DNA of 39,064 bases from Niastella sp. (GCA_017744515.1 JAGIBF010000078.1:1-39064), one strand, 5' to 3'. Shown: positions 7,838 through 16,234, counted from the first letter of the stretch. The notes: a model not told the origin generated them from the letters alone. Numbers and translations: made by a program.

Positions 7838-7867
7838 AAAAGGCTGTTCTGAGAAGGGCAGCTTTTT
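7838..7867 (+). terminator. Candidate intrinsic terminator in the GtrA-argS gap
   Basis: AAAAGGCTG at 7838-7846 pairs with CAGCTTTTT at 7859-7867 (9 bp with one G-U), enclosing TTC/GAA that can extend the stem, and ends in five T. The nearest plus-strand gene upstream ends at 7065, so it does not obviously belong to a known gene. A -7-like TACTTTG lies at 7741-7747. Otherwise the gap 7660-7927 shows nothing recognisable. Confidence 0.4.
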
Positions 7868-7927
7868 GATTTATACCCCTTTAGGCGCTACACTCCCTTG
7901 ATTCTTAATTCTGAATTTTGTATTCAG

Positions 7928-7935
7928 TACCTTTG
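7928..7935 (+). promoter_or_regulatory. -7 promoter box of argS
   Basis: TACCTTTG matches TAnnTTTG exactly. It lies inside the longest possible argS frame, which begins with a TTG at 7918, and so argues that translation starts at the ATG at 7954, about 11 bases after the predicted transcript start. Confidence 0.65.
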
Positions 7936-7953
7936 CAGCCACAAAATCGAAAA

Positions 7954-9852
7954 ATGGCAGTTGTTCAGGCAATACAATCGGTAGTAAGCAAAGAAATAGA
8001 AGCATTATTTCAAATACATATAGATCCATCCACACTCCAGATCACAGAAACCAAGCCGGAGTTTGAAGGCGATTACACCGTGGTGCTCTTTGCCCTGGTA
8101 AAAAGTCTCAAAAAGAACCCCGAAGCATTGGGCAAAGAACTGGGCGGGAAACTGGTAGCAGCCGACAACAGCCTGTTTACAAAATACAATGTGATCAAAG
8201 GTTTTCTGAACCTCACCCTGTCAGAAGCCTACTGGCTCCGGTTCCTGCAGGATAATCACAACGATACCAGCTACGGACATAAACCCAAACACGGTCAGCG
8301 GGTGATGGTGGAGTACTCCTCTCCCAACACCAACAAACCACTCCACCTTGGACACCTGCGCAACAACTTCCTTGGATGGAGCATTGCCGAGATCTACAAA
8401 GCCAATGGCTATGAAGTGATCAAAACCTGTATCGTCAACGATCGCGGCGTTCATATCTGCAAGTCCATGCTGGCCTGGCAGAAATTTGGCAACGGCGCCA
8501 CGCCGGAAAGCACCCATACCAAAGGCGATCACCTGGTAGGCGATTATTACGTAAAGTTTGAGAACGAGCTGAAAGCACAAACCGCACCCATACTCACAAA
8601 AGTAATGGCCGGCGATCTTGAAGGCTTCTCCAAAGAAGACCAGGATAAATTACAATTGTTCCTGAACAAACTTCCCCAACTGGCAGGCAATGCAGAGAAG
8701 ACAAGTGAGATCAACGAAGAGATCAGGGAGATCGTAAGGAACAATACCCCCATCATGAAAGAAGTGCGGGAAATGTTGCTGAAATGGGAACAAGGTGATC
8801 CGGCAACAATGACCCTTTGGAAAGAGATGAACAGTTGGGTCTATGCCGGTTTCGATGCCACCTACAAACGCATTGGCAGCGATTTCGACAAAACCTATTA
8901 CGAAAGCGACACCTACCTGCTGGGAAAAGACCTGGTGGAAGAAGGATTGAAGAAAGGTGTCTTCTTTCAAAAAGAAGACGGCAGCGTGTGGATCGATCTT
9001 ACAGCAGATGGACTGGATCAGAAGATCGTACGCCGCAGAGATGGCACTTCTGTATACATAACACAGGATATTGGCCTCGCTGTTTTCAAATATGATGAAT
9101 ACAAGTGCGACCAAAGCATCTACGTAGTAGGCGACGAACAAAACTACCACTTCAAAGTACTGAAGCTGATTGCACAAAAGCTGGGTCTGCCAGCAGCCGA
9201 TGGCATTTACCACCTGAGCTATGGTATGGTGGAACTGCCAACAGGTAAAATGAAAAGCCGGGAAGGAACAGTGGTAGACGCCGACGACCTCGTGGATGGC
9301 ATGGTACAAATAGCCCAACAGAAAACAGAAGAACTGGGTAAAGTAAAGGACTTTACTGAAAATGAACTGGCTTCCTTATATGACACCATTGGCCTCGGCG
9401 CATTGAAGTTTTTCCTGCTGCGCGTAGACCCTAAAAAGAGAATGGTATTTAATCCGGAAGAGTCAATCGACTTCCACGGCTTCACAGGACCGTTCATTCA
9501 ATACACACATGCCCGTATCAAATCGATCCTGCGCAAGGAAGCAGCCAGCAGCACCGGCGACAAAGCAGCTATTAGTCAAGACCTGTTCCCGCTGGAAAAA
9601 GCAGTGATCACACTGGCAGAACAATACCCCGCCATCCTTGAACAGGCAGGAGCAGAACACAATCCATCAGTTATTGCCAGCTATATATTTAAACTGGCAC
9701 AAACGTTCAACTCATTCTATTCAGAGCACTCTATCGTTAATGCAGAATCGAATGAGAAAAAACAACTGCGGTTACAGATTGTACAGATCACTGTCAACAT
9801 CATTGCCTCAGGCATGCAGATTCTGGGCATCAGGGTCCCTGAACGGATGTAA
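7954..9852 (+). CDS. argS: Arginyl-tRNA synthetase
   Basis: 632 residues. Class I synthetase that charges tRNA-Arg with arginine using ATP. An N-terminal tRNA-recognition domain precedes the catalytic Rossmann fold, whose HIGH motif is HLGH (residues 131-134, in SSPNTNKPLHLGHLRNN). The KMSKS equivalent is KMKSREG starting at residue 432, the degenerate form usual in ArgS. The C-terminus carries the helical anticodon-binding domain and ends GMQILGIRVPERM. The start at 7954 is chosen because a -7 box at 7928-7935 lies within the longer frame. There is no linked gene of related function. Confidence 0.97.
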   Translation: MAVVQAIQSVVSKEIEALFQIHIDPSTLQITETKPEFEGDYTVVLFALVKSLKKNPEALGKELGGKLVAADNSLFTKYNVIKGFLNLTLSEAYWLRFLQDNHNDTSYGHKPKHGQRVMVEYSSPNTNKPLHLGHLRNNFLGWSIAEIYKANGYEVIKTCIVNDRGVHICKSMLAWQKFGNGATPESTHTKGDHLVGDYYVKFENELKAQTAPILTKVMAGDLEGFSKEDQDKLQLFLNKLPQLAGNAEKTSEINEEIREIVRNNTPIMKEVREMLLKWEQGDPATMTLWKEMNSWVYAGFDATYKRIGSDFDKTYYESDTYLLGKDLVEEGLKKGVFFQKEDGSVWIDLTADGLDQKIVRRRDGTSVYITQDIGLAVFKYDEYKCDQSIYVVGDEQNYHFKVLKLIAQKLGLPAADGIYHLSYGMVELPTGKMKSREGTVVDADDLVDGMVQIAQQKTEELGKVKDFTENELASLYDTIGLGALKFFLLRVDPKKRMVFNPEESIDFHGFTGPFIQYTHARIKSILRKEAASSTGDKAAISQDLFPLEKAVITLAEQYPAILEQAGAEHNPSVIASYIFKLAQTFNSFYSEHSIVNAESNEKKQLRLQIVQITVNIIASGMQILGIRVPERM

Positions 9853-9910
9853 AAAATTAGCCCGAAGAAGCAGTATTTTTCATTATCTTCTACCTGAAAA
9901 AAATGGTTTT

Positions 9911-10405
9911 ATGAAACAGATAACCCTTCTGCTCTGCAGCGTGCTTTTATGCAGTACCCTGTCTTTTGCCCAAACGACCACCAAACCGCAGCTGTACAAT
10001 CCACAGGCAAATGCCCAGGCAGACATACAGGCTGCAATAAAGAAAGCAGCAGCTTCCGGCAAACATGTATTCCTGCAAATGGGAGGAAATTGGTGCGGTT
10101 GGTGTATCGCCTTCGACAACCTTGTTAAGTCTAATGATACTTTAAAAAACTACCTCGAACAAAATTATGAAGTAGTGCATGTCAACTACAGCCCGGAAAA
10201 CAAGAACGAAGCAGTGTTTGCATCACTGGCACATCCCGAACGTTTTGGCTTCCCTGTATTCGTGATCCTTAATGGAAAAGGAGAGCGAATTCATACCCAG
10301 AACTCTGAGTATTTGGAGGAAGGGAAAGGACATAACAGTAAAAAAGTATTGCAATTCTTCAACCATTGGTCACCTTCAGCATTGAAGCCCCCGTCCGTTA
10401 AGTAA
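9911..10405 (+). CDS. Secreted thioredoxin-fold protein
   Basis: 164 residues starting MKQITLLLCSVLLCSTLSFA, a clear signal peptide. The mature part has a thioredoxin fold with the active-site sequence WCGWC in GGNWCGWCIAF, FLQMGG before it, and a cis-proline region FGFPVFVILNGKGER. The two active-site Cys suggest disulfide reductase or oxidase activity in the periplasm, similar to DUF255/thioredoxin_7 proteins; the partner is unknown. The frame is open far upstream into argS, but the signal peptide fixes the start at 9911. It follows argS by 58 bases without a visible terminator, so read-through is possible. Confidence 0.9.
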   Translation: MKQITLLLCSVLLCSTLSFAQTTTKPQLYNPQANAQADIQAAIKKAAASGKHVFLQMGGNWCGWCIAFDNLVKSNDTLKNYLEQNYEVVHVNYSPENKNEAVFASLAHPERFGFPVFVILNGKGERIHTQNSEYLEEGKGHNSKKVLQFFNHWSPSALKPPSVK

Positions 10406-10456
10406 AAATATCAATAAGACGTCTTTCATTAACTTCCGCACATCCTGCATACGATT

Positions 10457-10472
10457 GCGCAAGATTTTGCGC
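10457..10472. promoter_or_regulatory. Candidate operator upstream of the GH109 gene
   Basis: Perfect inverted repeat GCGCAA-GATT-TTGCGC. It ends 28 bases before the -7-like box at 10501-10507, a usual position for a regulator site. No regulator gene lies next to it. Confidence 0.4.
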
Positions 10473-10500
10473 TGTGGGCCTGCATTTCGGCAATTTTCTC

Positions 10501-10507
10501 TACTTTG
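10501..10507 (+). promoter_or_regulatory. -7-like box of the GH109-kinase unit
   Basis: TACTTTG, one T shorter than the TAnnTTTG consensus. The same heptamer precedes the stand-alone receiver gene (27739-27745, minus strand). Confidence 0.4.
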
Positions 10508-10564
10508 CCGCCTGTCCATTTGGAAACAAATCCTGATGGACGCATGCACACCAAAACATCCCGT

Positions 10565-11914
10565 ATGAATCGCAGAACGTTCGTAAGAAATGCCGGCCTC
10601 GCCACTGCCGGATTTGCTATCCTGCCAGCCAGTCAGCTATTTGCACAACAACAAAAAGTACGTTTGGGTATTATTGGAGTAGGACTGCGCGGACAGAACC
10701 ACCTCGACAATGCCCTGCGCCGCAGCGATGTGGAAGTAACCGCCATTTGCGATATCGACGAGCGAATGCTGCAAATGGCTACAGACCTCATTAAGAAAAG
10801 CGGTAAGCCTGCCCCCAAAATATTCAAGGGAGATGTGAACGCCTGGAAAAAACTCGTAGAGCTGAAAGACCTGGACGGCGTATTGATCGCCACACCCTGG
10901 GAATTGCACGCACCCATGATCCTTGGCGCCCTTGAAGCCGGCATCAAATATGTCGGCACAGAAGTAATGCTGGGCATTACCCTGCAAGACCACTTGGATG
11001 TAGTAAAGGCAGCAGAAAAACACAAGGCCCAAGTAATGATGCTGGAGAACGTTTGCTACCGCCGCGATGTAATGGCCGTTTTGAATATGGTACGCCAGGG
11101 ATTGTTTGGAGAGCTCATACACCTGCAGGGAGGCTACCAGCACGATCTGCGCGAAGTAAAATTCAACAACGGAAAAGATCCATATGGCGGAGGCGTGGAA
11201 TTTGGCGAGAAAGCCTTCTCTGAAGCAAGGTGGCGCACCAACCATTCCGTACACCGCAATGGCGACCTCTACCCCACACACGGCATCGGACCAGTGGCCA
11301 CTATGATCGATATCAACCGCGGCAACCGGTTTGTGTCATTATCGAGTTTCTCTACAAAAGCAAGAGGCTTGCATGACTATATCGTAAAGAAAGGTGGAGA
11401 ACAACACCCCAACGCCAAAGTAGAATTCAAACTCGGTGATGTAGTGACAACGATGATCCGCTGTGCCAACGGAGAAACGGTACTGTTGCAGCACGATACC
11501 AACCTGCCCCGCCCCTACTCCTTAGGGTTCAGGGTGCAAGGCACCAAAGGCCTGTGGATGGATGTAAACAAGTCTATCTACATTGAAGGTGTAAGTCCTA
11601 AAGCACACGCCTGGGAAGAAGCCAAGAGCTACCTGGACAAATACGATCACCCCTTGTGGCAGCGTTGGAGCAAAGAAACCGAAGGCGCTGGTCACGGCGG
11701 CATGGACTTCTTTGTGCTGCACGCATTCGTTGAATCCATCAAACGCAAAACAGCGACCCCTATGGACGTATACGATGCAGCCGCCTGGAGCGCCATTACA
11801 CCCCTCAGCGAAATGAGCATCGAGCTGGGTAATGAAACAGTGGAATTCCCAGACTTCAGCAGCGGACAATGGATGTACCGGAAGAACGATTTCGCATTGA
11901 ATGACCAGTATTAA
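10565..11914 (+). CDS. GH109-type glycosidase (Gfo/Idh/MocA fold), Tat-exported
   Basis: 449 residues from the ATG at 10565. The N-terminus MNRRTFVRNAGLATAGFAIL is a twin-arginine signal, fitting an enzyme exported folded with bound NAD. GIIGVGLRG (residues 35-43) is the dinucleotide-binding loop. The region MLENVCYRRDVMAVLNMVRQ and the later DLYPTHGIGPVATMIDINRG match the two conserved blocks of glycoside hydrolase family 109, whose characterised members are alpha-N-acetylgalactosaminidases using an NAD-dependent redox mechanism. Other Gfo/Idh oxidoreductases share the fold, so substrate remains inferred. A start at 10544 (MHTKTSRMNRR) is also possible; 10565 gives a canonical Tat leader. 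A kinase-like gene follows after 60 bases. Confidence 0.85.
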   Translation: MNRRTFVRNAGLATAGFAILPASQLFAQQQKVRLGIIGVGLRGQNHLDNALRRSDVEVTAICDIDERMLQMATDLIKKSGKPAPKIFKGDVNAWKKLVELKDLDGVLIATPWELHAPMILGALEAGIKYVGTEVMLGITLQDHLDVVKAAEKHKAQVMMLENVCYRRDVMAVLNMVRQGLFGELIHLQGGYQHDLREVKFNNGKDPYGGGVEFGEKAFSEARWRTNHSVHRNGDLYPTHGIGPVATMIDINRGNRFVSLSSFSTKARGLHDYIVKKGGEQHPNAKVEFKLGDVVTTMIRCANGETVLLQHDTNLPRPYSLGFRVQGTKGLWMDVNKSIYIEGVSPKAHAWEEAKSYLDKYDHPLWQRWSKETEGAGHGGMDFFVLHAFVESIKRKTATPMDVYDAAAWSAITPLSEMSIELGNETVEFPDFSSGQWMYRKNDFALNDQY

Positions 11915-11974
11915 TGTAGAGAATAAAGCTTGCCAGTTGAAAGGAATGATTTGATTTACGCACAGGCATCACTT

Positions 11975-13027
11975 ATGAATGATACTATATTAGAAGCGGC
12001 GGCCCGGCAATTTGGACATGGACAACCAGTGATCAACAAACTGGGCAATGGGCTGATCCATCATACCTATAAAGTGGACTTTATTGGCGCCAATGGCAAT
12101 GGCTCCATCGTACTCCAAAGCATCAACCGCCACATGTTCAAGCAGCCGGAAAACATTATCCATAACTATCGCCTGGTGTATGAAAGCGTTGCAGCTCATA
12201 ATGGGTTATACATAGCACCTTTGGTCCCCACCCTTGCAGGACAATGGTTTTGGGAAGATGGACAAGGTTCGTTCTGGAGGGCCACCAGTTTTGTGAAAGG
12301 TTCCTACACACAAACCATTCCCCAAACAGCAGCAGAAGTTTATAAAACTGCGCAGTGCTTTGGCCATTTCACGCGTTCACTGAATGCCATAGATACTACC
12401 CGGTTAAAAGTCATTATACCGCATTTCCACGACCTCGGCTTACGCTACGCGCAGTTTGAGCAGGCGATAAGTCAGGCTGCCATAGGACGGCTGTTAAAGT
12501 CAACACACGTCATAGCCGAACTGCGGCAGCGCAAAAAGCTGGTAGATTTTTACGAGTTTATACAGCAACACCCGGCAGATTACCACACAAGGGTAATGCA
12601 CCACGATTGCAAGCTGAGCAATATTTTATTAGATACAGTCACTCACCAGGCCTTGTGTCCGGTAGACCTTGACACGGTGATGCCCGGCCTCTACTTTTCT
12701 GATGTGGGCGACATGATCCGTAGCATGAGCGCCACACAGGATGAGAACAGCACTCAGTGGGAGAATATTGCTATTAATGCAGATTTCTATAAAGCCATCA
12801 TTGCCGGTTATCTCGAAGGCATTGGCGATAACTTCACGCCTGCCGAGAAGGAAAACATTCACAAAGCCGGACTGATGATGGTGTACATGCAATCACTCCG
12901 CTTTGTTACCGACTTCCTCAACAATGACGTGTATTATAAAATAGACTACCCGGAACAAAACCTGAACCGGGCGCTCAATCAACTGATCTTACTGGAGAAG
13001 TTGGAAGAGTTTGTTGAAGGGTTATAA
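11975..13027 (+). CDS. APH-fold kinase, possible N-acetylhexosamine 1-kinase
   Basis: 350 residues with the aminoglycoside-phosphotransferase fold. The catalytic loop is MHHDCKLSNILLD (His210, Asp211, Asn216) and the metal-binding Asp lies in PVDLDTVMPG (residues 229-238); GNGLIHHTYKV near residue 24 is the N-lobe loop. The family includes homoserine, choline and sugar kinases. Since the preceding gene encodes a probable GalNAc-releasing GH109 enzyme, a sugar 1-kinase of the NahK type, acting on GalNAc or GlcNAc in the cytoplasm, is the most attractive reading; this rests on context and my memory of NahK, not on a diagnostic residue. The frame extends upstream to a TTG at 11930, but the ATG at 11975 starts the recognisable domain. 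Confidence 0.75.
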   Translation: MNDTILEAAARQFGHGQPVINKLGNGLIHHTYKVDFIGANGNGSIVLQSINRHMFKQPENIIHNYRLVYESVAAHNGLYIAPLVPTLAGQWFWEDGQGSFWRATSFVKGSYTQTIPQTAAEVYKTAQCFGHFTRSLNAIDTTRLKVIIPHFHDLGLRYAQFEQAISQAAIGRLLKSTHVIAELRQRKKLVDFYEFIQQHPADYHTRVMHHDCKLSNILLDTVTHQALCPVDLDTVMPGLYFSDVGDMIRSMSATQDENSTQWENIAINADFYKAIIAGYLEGIGDNFTPAEKENIHKAGLMMVYMQSLRFVTDFLNNDVYYKIDYPEQNLNRALNQLILLEKLEEFVEGL

Positions 13028-13063
13028 CTCACGTTTTTGTCATTTGTACGCCTTACGTCGCAA

Positions 13064-13129
13064 GCAGATTTCTCACCCTGTTTGATTTGCTGCGGTGCAT
13101 GAGCGTATGGCAGGGTTCGAAATGACAAA
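13064..13129 (-). repeat. REP-like element A (reverse orientation)
   Basis: On the minus strand it begins TTTGTCATTTCGAAC and ends GTGAGAAATCTGC, the same ends as element C at 13182-13251, while the roughly 38 bases between are unrelated. A degenerate extra copy of the first end, TTTTGTCATTTGTACG, lies at 13035-13050. Confidence 0.7.
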
Positions 13130-13154
13130 AGAGAGTAACGTGACCTTACCGGGC

Positions 13155-13168
13155 TGTCATTTCGAACG
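13155..13168 (+). repeat. REP-like half element B
   Basis: TGTCATTTCGAACG, an isolated copy of the first end of elements A and C without the matching GTGAGAAATCT end. Confidence 0.6.
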
Positions 13169-13181
13169 CAACTCCCCCTTG

Positions 13182-13251
13182 TTTGTCATTTCGAACGAAG
13201 CCAGTAGAGACTTAAAAGTATTATGCAGTAACGGCGGAGTGAGAAATCTGC
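13182..13251 (+). repeat. REP-like element C (forward orientation)
   Basis: Starts TTTGTCATTTCGAACGAAG and ends GTGAGAAATCTGC. Together with element A it makes an inverted pair filling the gap between the kinase gene and the GSCFA gene, which converge here. Similar TGTCATTTCGAACGAAG...GAGAAATCT elements are, as far as I recall, widespread between genes in Bacteroidota. Confidence 0.7.
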
Positions 13252-13273
13252 AATCGAAGCAAACGCAAACCCG

Positions 13274-14302
13274 TTACTTTCCAAAGTACTCAATCTCCTC
13301 CCTTAAGTCAAGGAAAGGATGCCTATCCTGCAACTCTTTTGCTTTATCGAGGTGGGCTTTTAAGAATCTCTTGTGCGCCTCCGTATCAGGATGAAAAGCC
13401 TTGTGCTTGCGGGCAATAACGATCTTCTGCACTTCGGCAGCCAGTTGCTGAGCCTCAGCATCCGTGTAATGCTTCATGAACTTTTCCAGCACAAAACTGG
13501 TAGCCGGGTAATTGGGATGCACCATATCGACATCATAAAACCGGTAATCACGCAACACATCGATCACCAGCTCATAAGCCGGGAAATAATACAGCCTGTC
13601 GAACTTGTTCACCAGGTGATGTACCACTTCCATTAAACGCGCCTTGCTGCGGTTATTGTCCACTACGCCGTCCCGGATATGACGCACCGGACTTACCGTA
13701 AAAATCACCCGTAAATCCGGGTTGAACTTGAACACCTGGTACAGGCTATTATCCAGCACACTATTAGTCTCCTCGATCGTCATCAGGTGCTTGCGAAACC
13801 ATTGGCCGGGCGCCCGGTGACAGTTGGCCACCGCCTCATCTTTACTGCCAACAGTAGAAAAAGTGTTTACACCCACATGCGTAATGGCAGGCGCCTGGTC
13901 CGTCAACCGGTAAGAAAAGGAACTGCCCAACGTGATGATAAGCCATTTGGCAGACTTGAGAAAGTTATGCGCACGCTCCTGTGAAGCATTGATGTTTTGT
14001 ATCACCCTTTCCTGATCGACATGAGAGAAGCGGCTATGGTGTTGCCAGCTTTGCCATACTTCATTGAGGTAAAAAAGGTCATCGGCAGTATATTGCTTAT
14101 TCTGCACATAAGATACAAGGCTGGCAGCCACGCTGGCCGGATCGAAAAGAATACCATTGGGGTTCTGAAGTACACTAAACTTCAGTTCCTGCAGGCTATT
14201 ACCGATATGCTCCGTAAAACAGGAACCCGTAAGCATGATAGGCTCACGGTAATTGATCGCAACAGGAGGAGCAGGAATATTGATATCTAACATGAAATCC
14301 AT
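13274..14302 (-). CDS. GSCFA-domain protein
   Basis: 342 residues. The family-naming motif appears as LTGSCFTEHIG near residue 25, followed by NPNGILFDPASVA and, further on, IITLGSSFSYR and FTVSPVRHIRDG. GSCFA proteins resemble SGNH/GDSL esterases: the Ser in GSCF, the Asn in NPNG-like blocks and a late His (DMVHPNYPAT) would form the active site. The substrate is unknown; a polysaccharide or ester function is possible. The open frame reaches 14338, but the family pattern MDFMLDINIPAPP starts at 14302. It lies 60 bases downstream of the HMG-CoA-lyase-like gene in the same direction. Confidence 0.85.
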   Translation of the reverse strand: MDFMLDINIPAPPVAINYREPIMLTGSCFTEHIGNSLQELKFSVLQNPNGILFDPASVAASLVSYVQNKQYTADDLFYLNEVWQSWQHHSRFSHVDQERVIQNINASQERAHNFLKSAKWLIITLGSSFSYRLTDQAPAITHVGVNTFSTVGSKDEAVANCHRAPGQWFRKHLMTIEETNSVLDNSLYQVFKFNPDLRVIFTVSPVRHIRDGVVDNNRSKARLMEVVHHLVNKFDRLYYFPAYELVIDVLRDYRFYDVDMVHPNYPATSFVLEKFMKHYTDAEAQQLAAEVQKIVIARKHKAFHPDTEAHKRFLKAHLDKAKELQDRHPFLDLREEIEYFGK

Positions 14303-14362
14303 GAAATAGTCAGTTGTGAGTGCTCGGTGGTGAATCACCTGAATACACCGTTATTTAGTTTC

Positions 14363-15223
14363 CTAACTTATAAATATTTTATCGGCCAGCGCGCTGCAAC
14401 GTTGCAAGGCTTCCTTATTAAGGGCAGGCAACAAACCCTGCTGTTCAAAATAGGGGATCATCCATTCCGTATTCATATTACCCACCAGTTCGTCATCGGC
14501 CATGGGGCAACCGCCAATACCTTTTAAAGCACCGTCAAAACGGCCGCAGCCAGCCTGCACCGCCGCTTCCAGCTTAGCCTGTTGATTGAAAGGAGTAGAA
14601 TGAAGGTGTACGCCAATCTCCGTATCGGGCAACGTATCGACCAGGTACTTAGTGATAGAATGCACTTGTTCCGGCGTAGCCACCCCTACCGTATCGGCCA
14701 AAGAAATAATGCCAATATCCATCGCCACCATTTTATCTACCCATTCAAACACGATCTCCGGCGAATAAGGATCACCATAAGGATTGCCAAAGCCCATGGA
14801 GATATAAACCACCAGTTGCTTGCCCGTCTTGATACAAAGATTCTGGATCTCCTCTACCCTTTCCAGTGACTCCCCAATGGAGCTATTGGTATTACGCTGC
14901 TGGAATGTTTCGGACACCGAGAAAGGAAAACCGAGATAGGATACCTGGTCAAATACCACTGCATCACCTGCACCACGTTCATTCGCAATAATGGTCAGCA
15001 GTTTGGTCTTCGAGTGGGAAAGGTCCAGTTGGGGAATCACTGCTGCGGTATCAGCCATCTGCGGAATCGCTTTGGGGGATACGAAACTGCCACAATCCAG
15101 CGTATCAAATCCTACCTGCAACAGGGCGTTGAGATATTCCACCTTTTGAGGAGTAGGAATGAAATGCTTCCAGCCCTGCATGGCATCCCGGGGACATTCT
15201 ATCAGTTTTACCGGTTGGTTCAT
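14363..15223 (-). CDS. Hydroxymethylglutaryl-CoA lyase-like enzyme
   Basis: 286 residues from the ATG at 15223. A TIM-barrel DRE-metallolyase: LIECPRDAMQGWKHFIPT at the N-terminus supplies the Arg-Asp pair, CGSFVSPKAIPQMADT matches the SFVSP block of HMG-CoA lyases, GVHLHSTPFN gives the metal-binding His pair, and GGCPMADDELVGN resembles the Cys loop. The usual reaction cleaves HMG-CoA to acetoacetate and acetyl-CoA in leucine breakdown. The Cys-loop deviates somewhat from the classical CPYAxGAxGN form, so a related lyase or aldolase is possible. An exact -7 box just upstream supports this start rather than the longer frame to 15316. Confidence 0.85.
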   Translation of the reverse strand: MNQPVKLIECPRDAMQGWKHFIPTPQKVEYLNALLQVGFDTLDCGSFVSPKAIPQMADTAAVIPQLDLSHSKTKLLTIIANERGAGDAVVFDQVSYLGFPFSVSETFQQRNTNSSIGESLERVEEIQNLCIKTGKQLVVYISMGFGNPYGDPYSPEIVFEWVDKMVAMDIGIISLADTVGVATPEQVHSITKYLVDTLPDTEIGVHLHSTPFNQQAKLEAAVQAGCGRFDGALKGIGGCPMADDELVGNMNTEWMIPYFEQQGLLPALNKEALQRCSALADKIFIS

Positions 15224-15240
15224 AATAGCGTATTGGGGAG

Positions 15241-15248
15241 CAAAGATA
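15241..15248 (-). promoter_or_regulatory. -7 promoter box of the HMG-CoA-lyase-like gene
   Basis: TATCTTTG on the minus strand, exact TAnnTTTG, 17 bases before the start codon at 15223; it lies inside the longer frame and so decides the start. Confidence 0.6.
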
Positions 15249-15341
15249 GCATTCCTGCAGTAGAATAGAATATGCCATAATATGCTTATATTCATACCGG
15301 TAACGATCATAAACACCTGCGTACAACCCTAAAAAACATCC

Positions 15342-15740
15342 ATGCTTAAAAACAGCTATATTCTCATTACCTGTATAACCCTGTTCATTGGCTGCAGCCT
15401 GCCCGATACAAAAAAGCCCATCGCCATGATGGAAAAATACTGGAGCTTTTATAAGACTAAACAATACGACAGCTTAAGGTCTTTTTACCTCAAATCGGCT
15501 ATTCCTGAAGAACAGTTTCCAAAGATGTTTGCGGTAATGGAAAAGCTGTCCAATGAGGTAGGCAATATTATACAGATCAACCTGACCAGGACGAGTGCCA
15601 ACAATACAACCAATGAAGGTAAAACAGTTGACCTTACCTACACGGCGGTTCATGAGCGGGGTACTGTTGAATACGAGTTTAAGCTGAAAGCACTGTCGGA
15701 TGGCGAGTTTAAGATCCAGGACCAATCCTTCAGCAAGTAA
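15342..15740 (+). CDS. Small lipoprotein of unknown function
   Basis: 132 residues. MLKNSYILITCITLFIGCS is a lipoprotein signal with Cys18 as the lipid-attachment site. The mature part begins with a helix (MMEKYWSFYKTKQYDSLRSF), then beta-rich sequence ending LKALSDGEFKIQDQSFSK. The size and helix-then-sheet pattern resemble the NTF2-like DUF4864/DUF3887 lipoproteins, but I cannot assign it firmly. It is divergent from the HMG-CoA-lyase-like gene and is followed 32 bases later by the GAF protein. Confidence 0.75.
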   Translation: MLKNSYILITCITLFIGCSLPDTKKPIAMMEKYWSFYKTKQYDSLRSFYLKSAIPEEQFPKMFAVMEKLSNEVGNIIQINLTRTSANNTTNEGKTVDLTYTAVHERGTVEYEFKLKALSDGEFKIQDQSFSK

Positions 15741-15772
15741 ACCCACCACCCCAGGCATCACAACTTCATGTC

Positions 15773-16213
15773 ATGGAAAATACATTTACGGACATACTGC
15801 AAGCCGATACCGACCGGATCACCAAAGCCCAGAGCATCGCAACACTGATCAGTGCGTCGAAAGGATATGTGTGGGTAGGATTATACGACGTTACTGCAGA
15901 ACACATCAGCATGATCGCGTCTACCGGTGAAACGCCGGCTGTGCCTGTTTTTCCACGCAACAAAGGATTGAATGGCAGAGCCGTTGCCAATAAAGCAGTG
16001 GTTGTTGTAAACGATGTGAGCAAAGACCCTGATTACCTGACCACTTTCGACAAGACCCAATCAGAAATCATCATTCCTATATTTTCCCCCGTTACCAATG
16101 AAGTCGTGGGCACCATCGATGTAGAAAGCCATTCAAAAGACACTTTCCACGAAGCAGATATTGCGTTCCTGCAAGCCTGCGCAGAGCAGATAAAAATTTT
16201 ATGGAATTTCTAA
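15773..16213 (+). CDS. GAF-domain protein, fRMsr-like but without active-site Cys
   Basis: 146 residues, one GAF domain: KGYVWVGLYDV, FPRNKGLNGRAVANKAVVVV, SEIIIPIFSP and VVGTIDVES. The overall length and these blocks resemble free-methionine-R-sulfoxide reductase, but the catalytic Cys positions of that enzyme are not Cys here; the only Cys is near the C-terminus (LQACAEQ). A ligand-binding or sensory role is therefore more likely than the reductase reaction. No signal peptide, so cytoplasmic. It may share a transcript with the lipoprotein gene upstream. Confidence 0.85.
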   Translation: MENTFTDILQADTDRITKAQSIATLISASKGYVWVGLYDVTAEHISMIASTGETPAVPVFPRNKGLNGRAVANKAVVVVNDVSKDPDYLTTFDKTQSEIIIPIFSPVTNEVVGTIDVESHSKDTFHEADIAFLQACAEQIKILWNF

Positions 16214-16234
16214 ATTAGCAGGCAAGCACCATCC

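Noticed and set aside
8221..9660. Minus-strand frames opposite argS, up to 222 codons
   Set aside because: Antisense to a clearly coding gene; Cys-, His- and Phe-rich shadow composition.
15773..16213. Free-methionine-R-sulfoxide reductase
   Set aside because: The GAF fold fits but the active-site Cys residues are absent.
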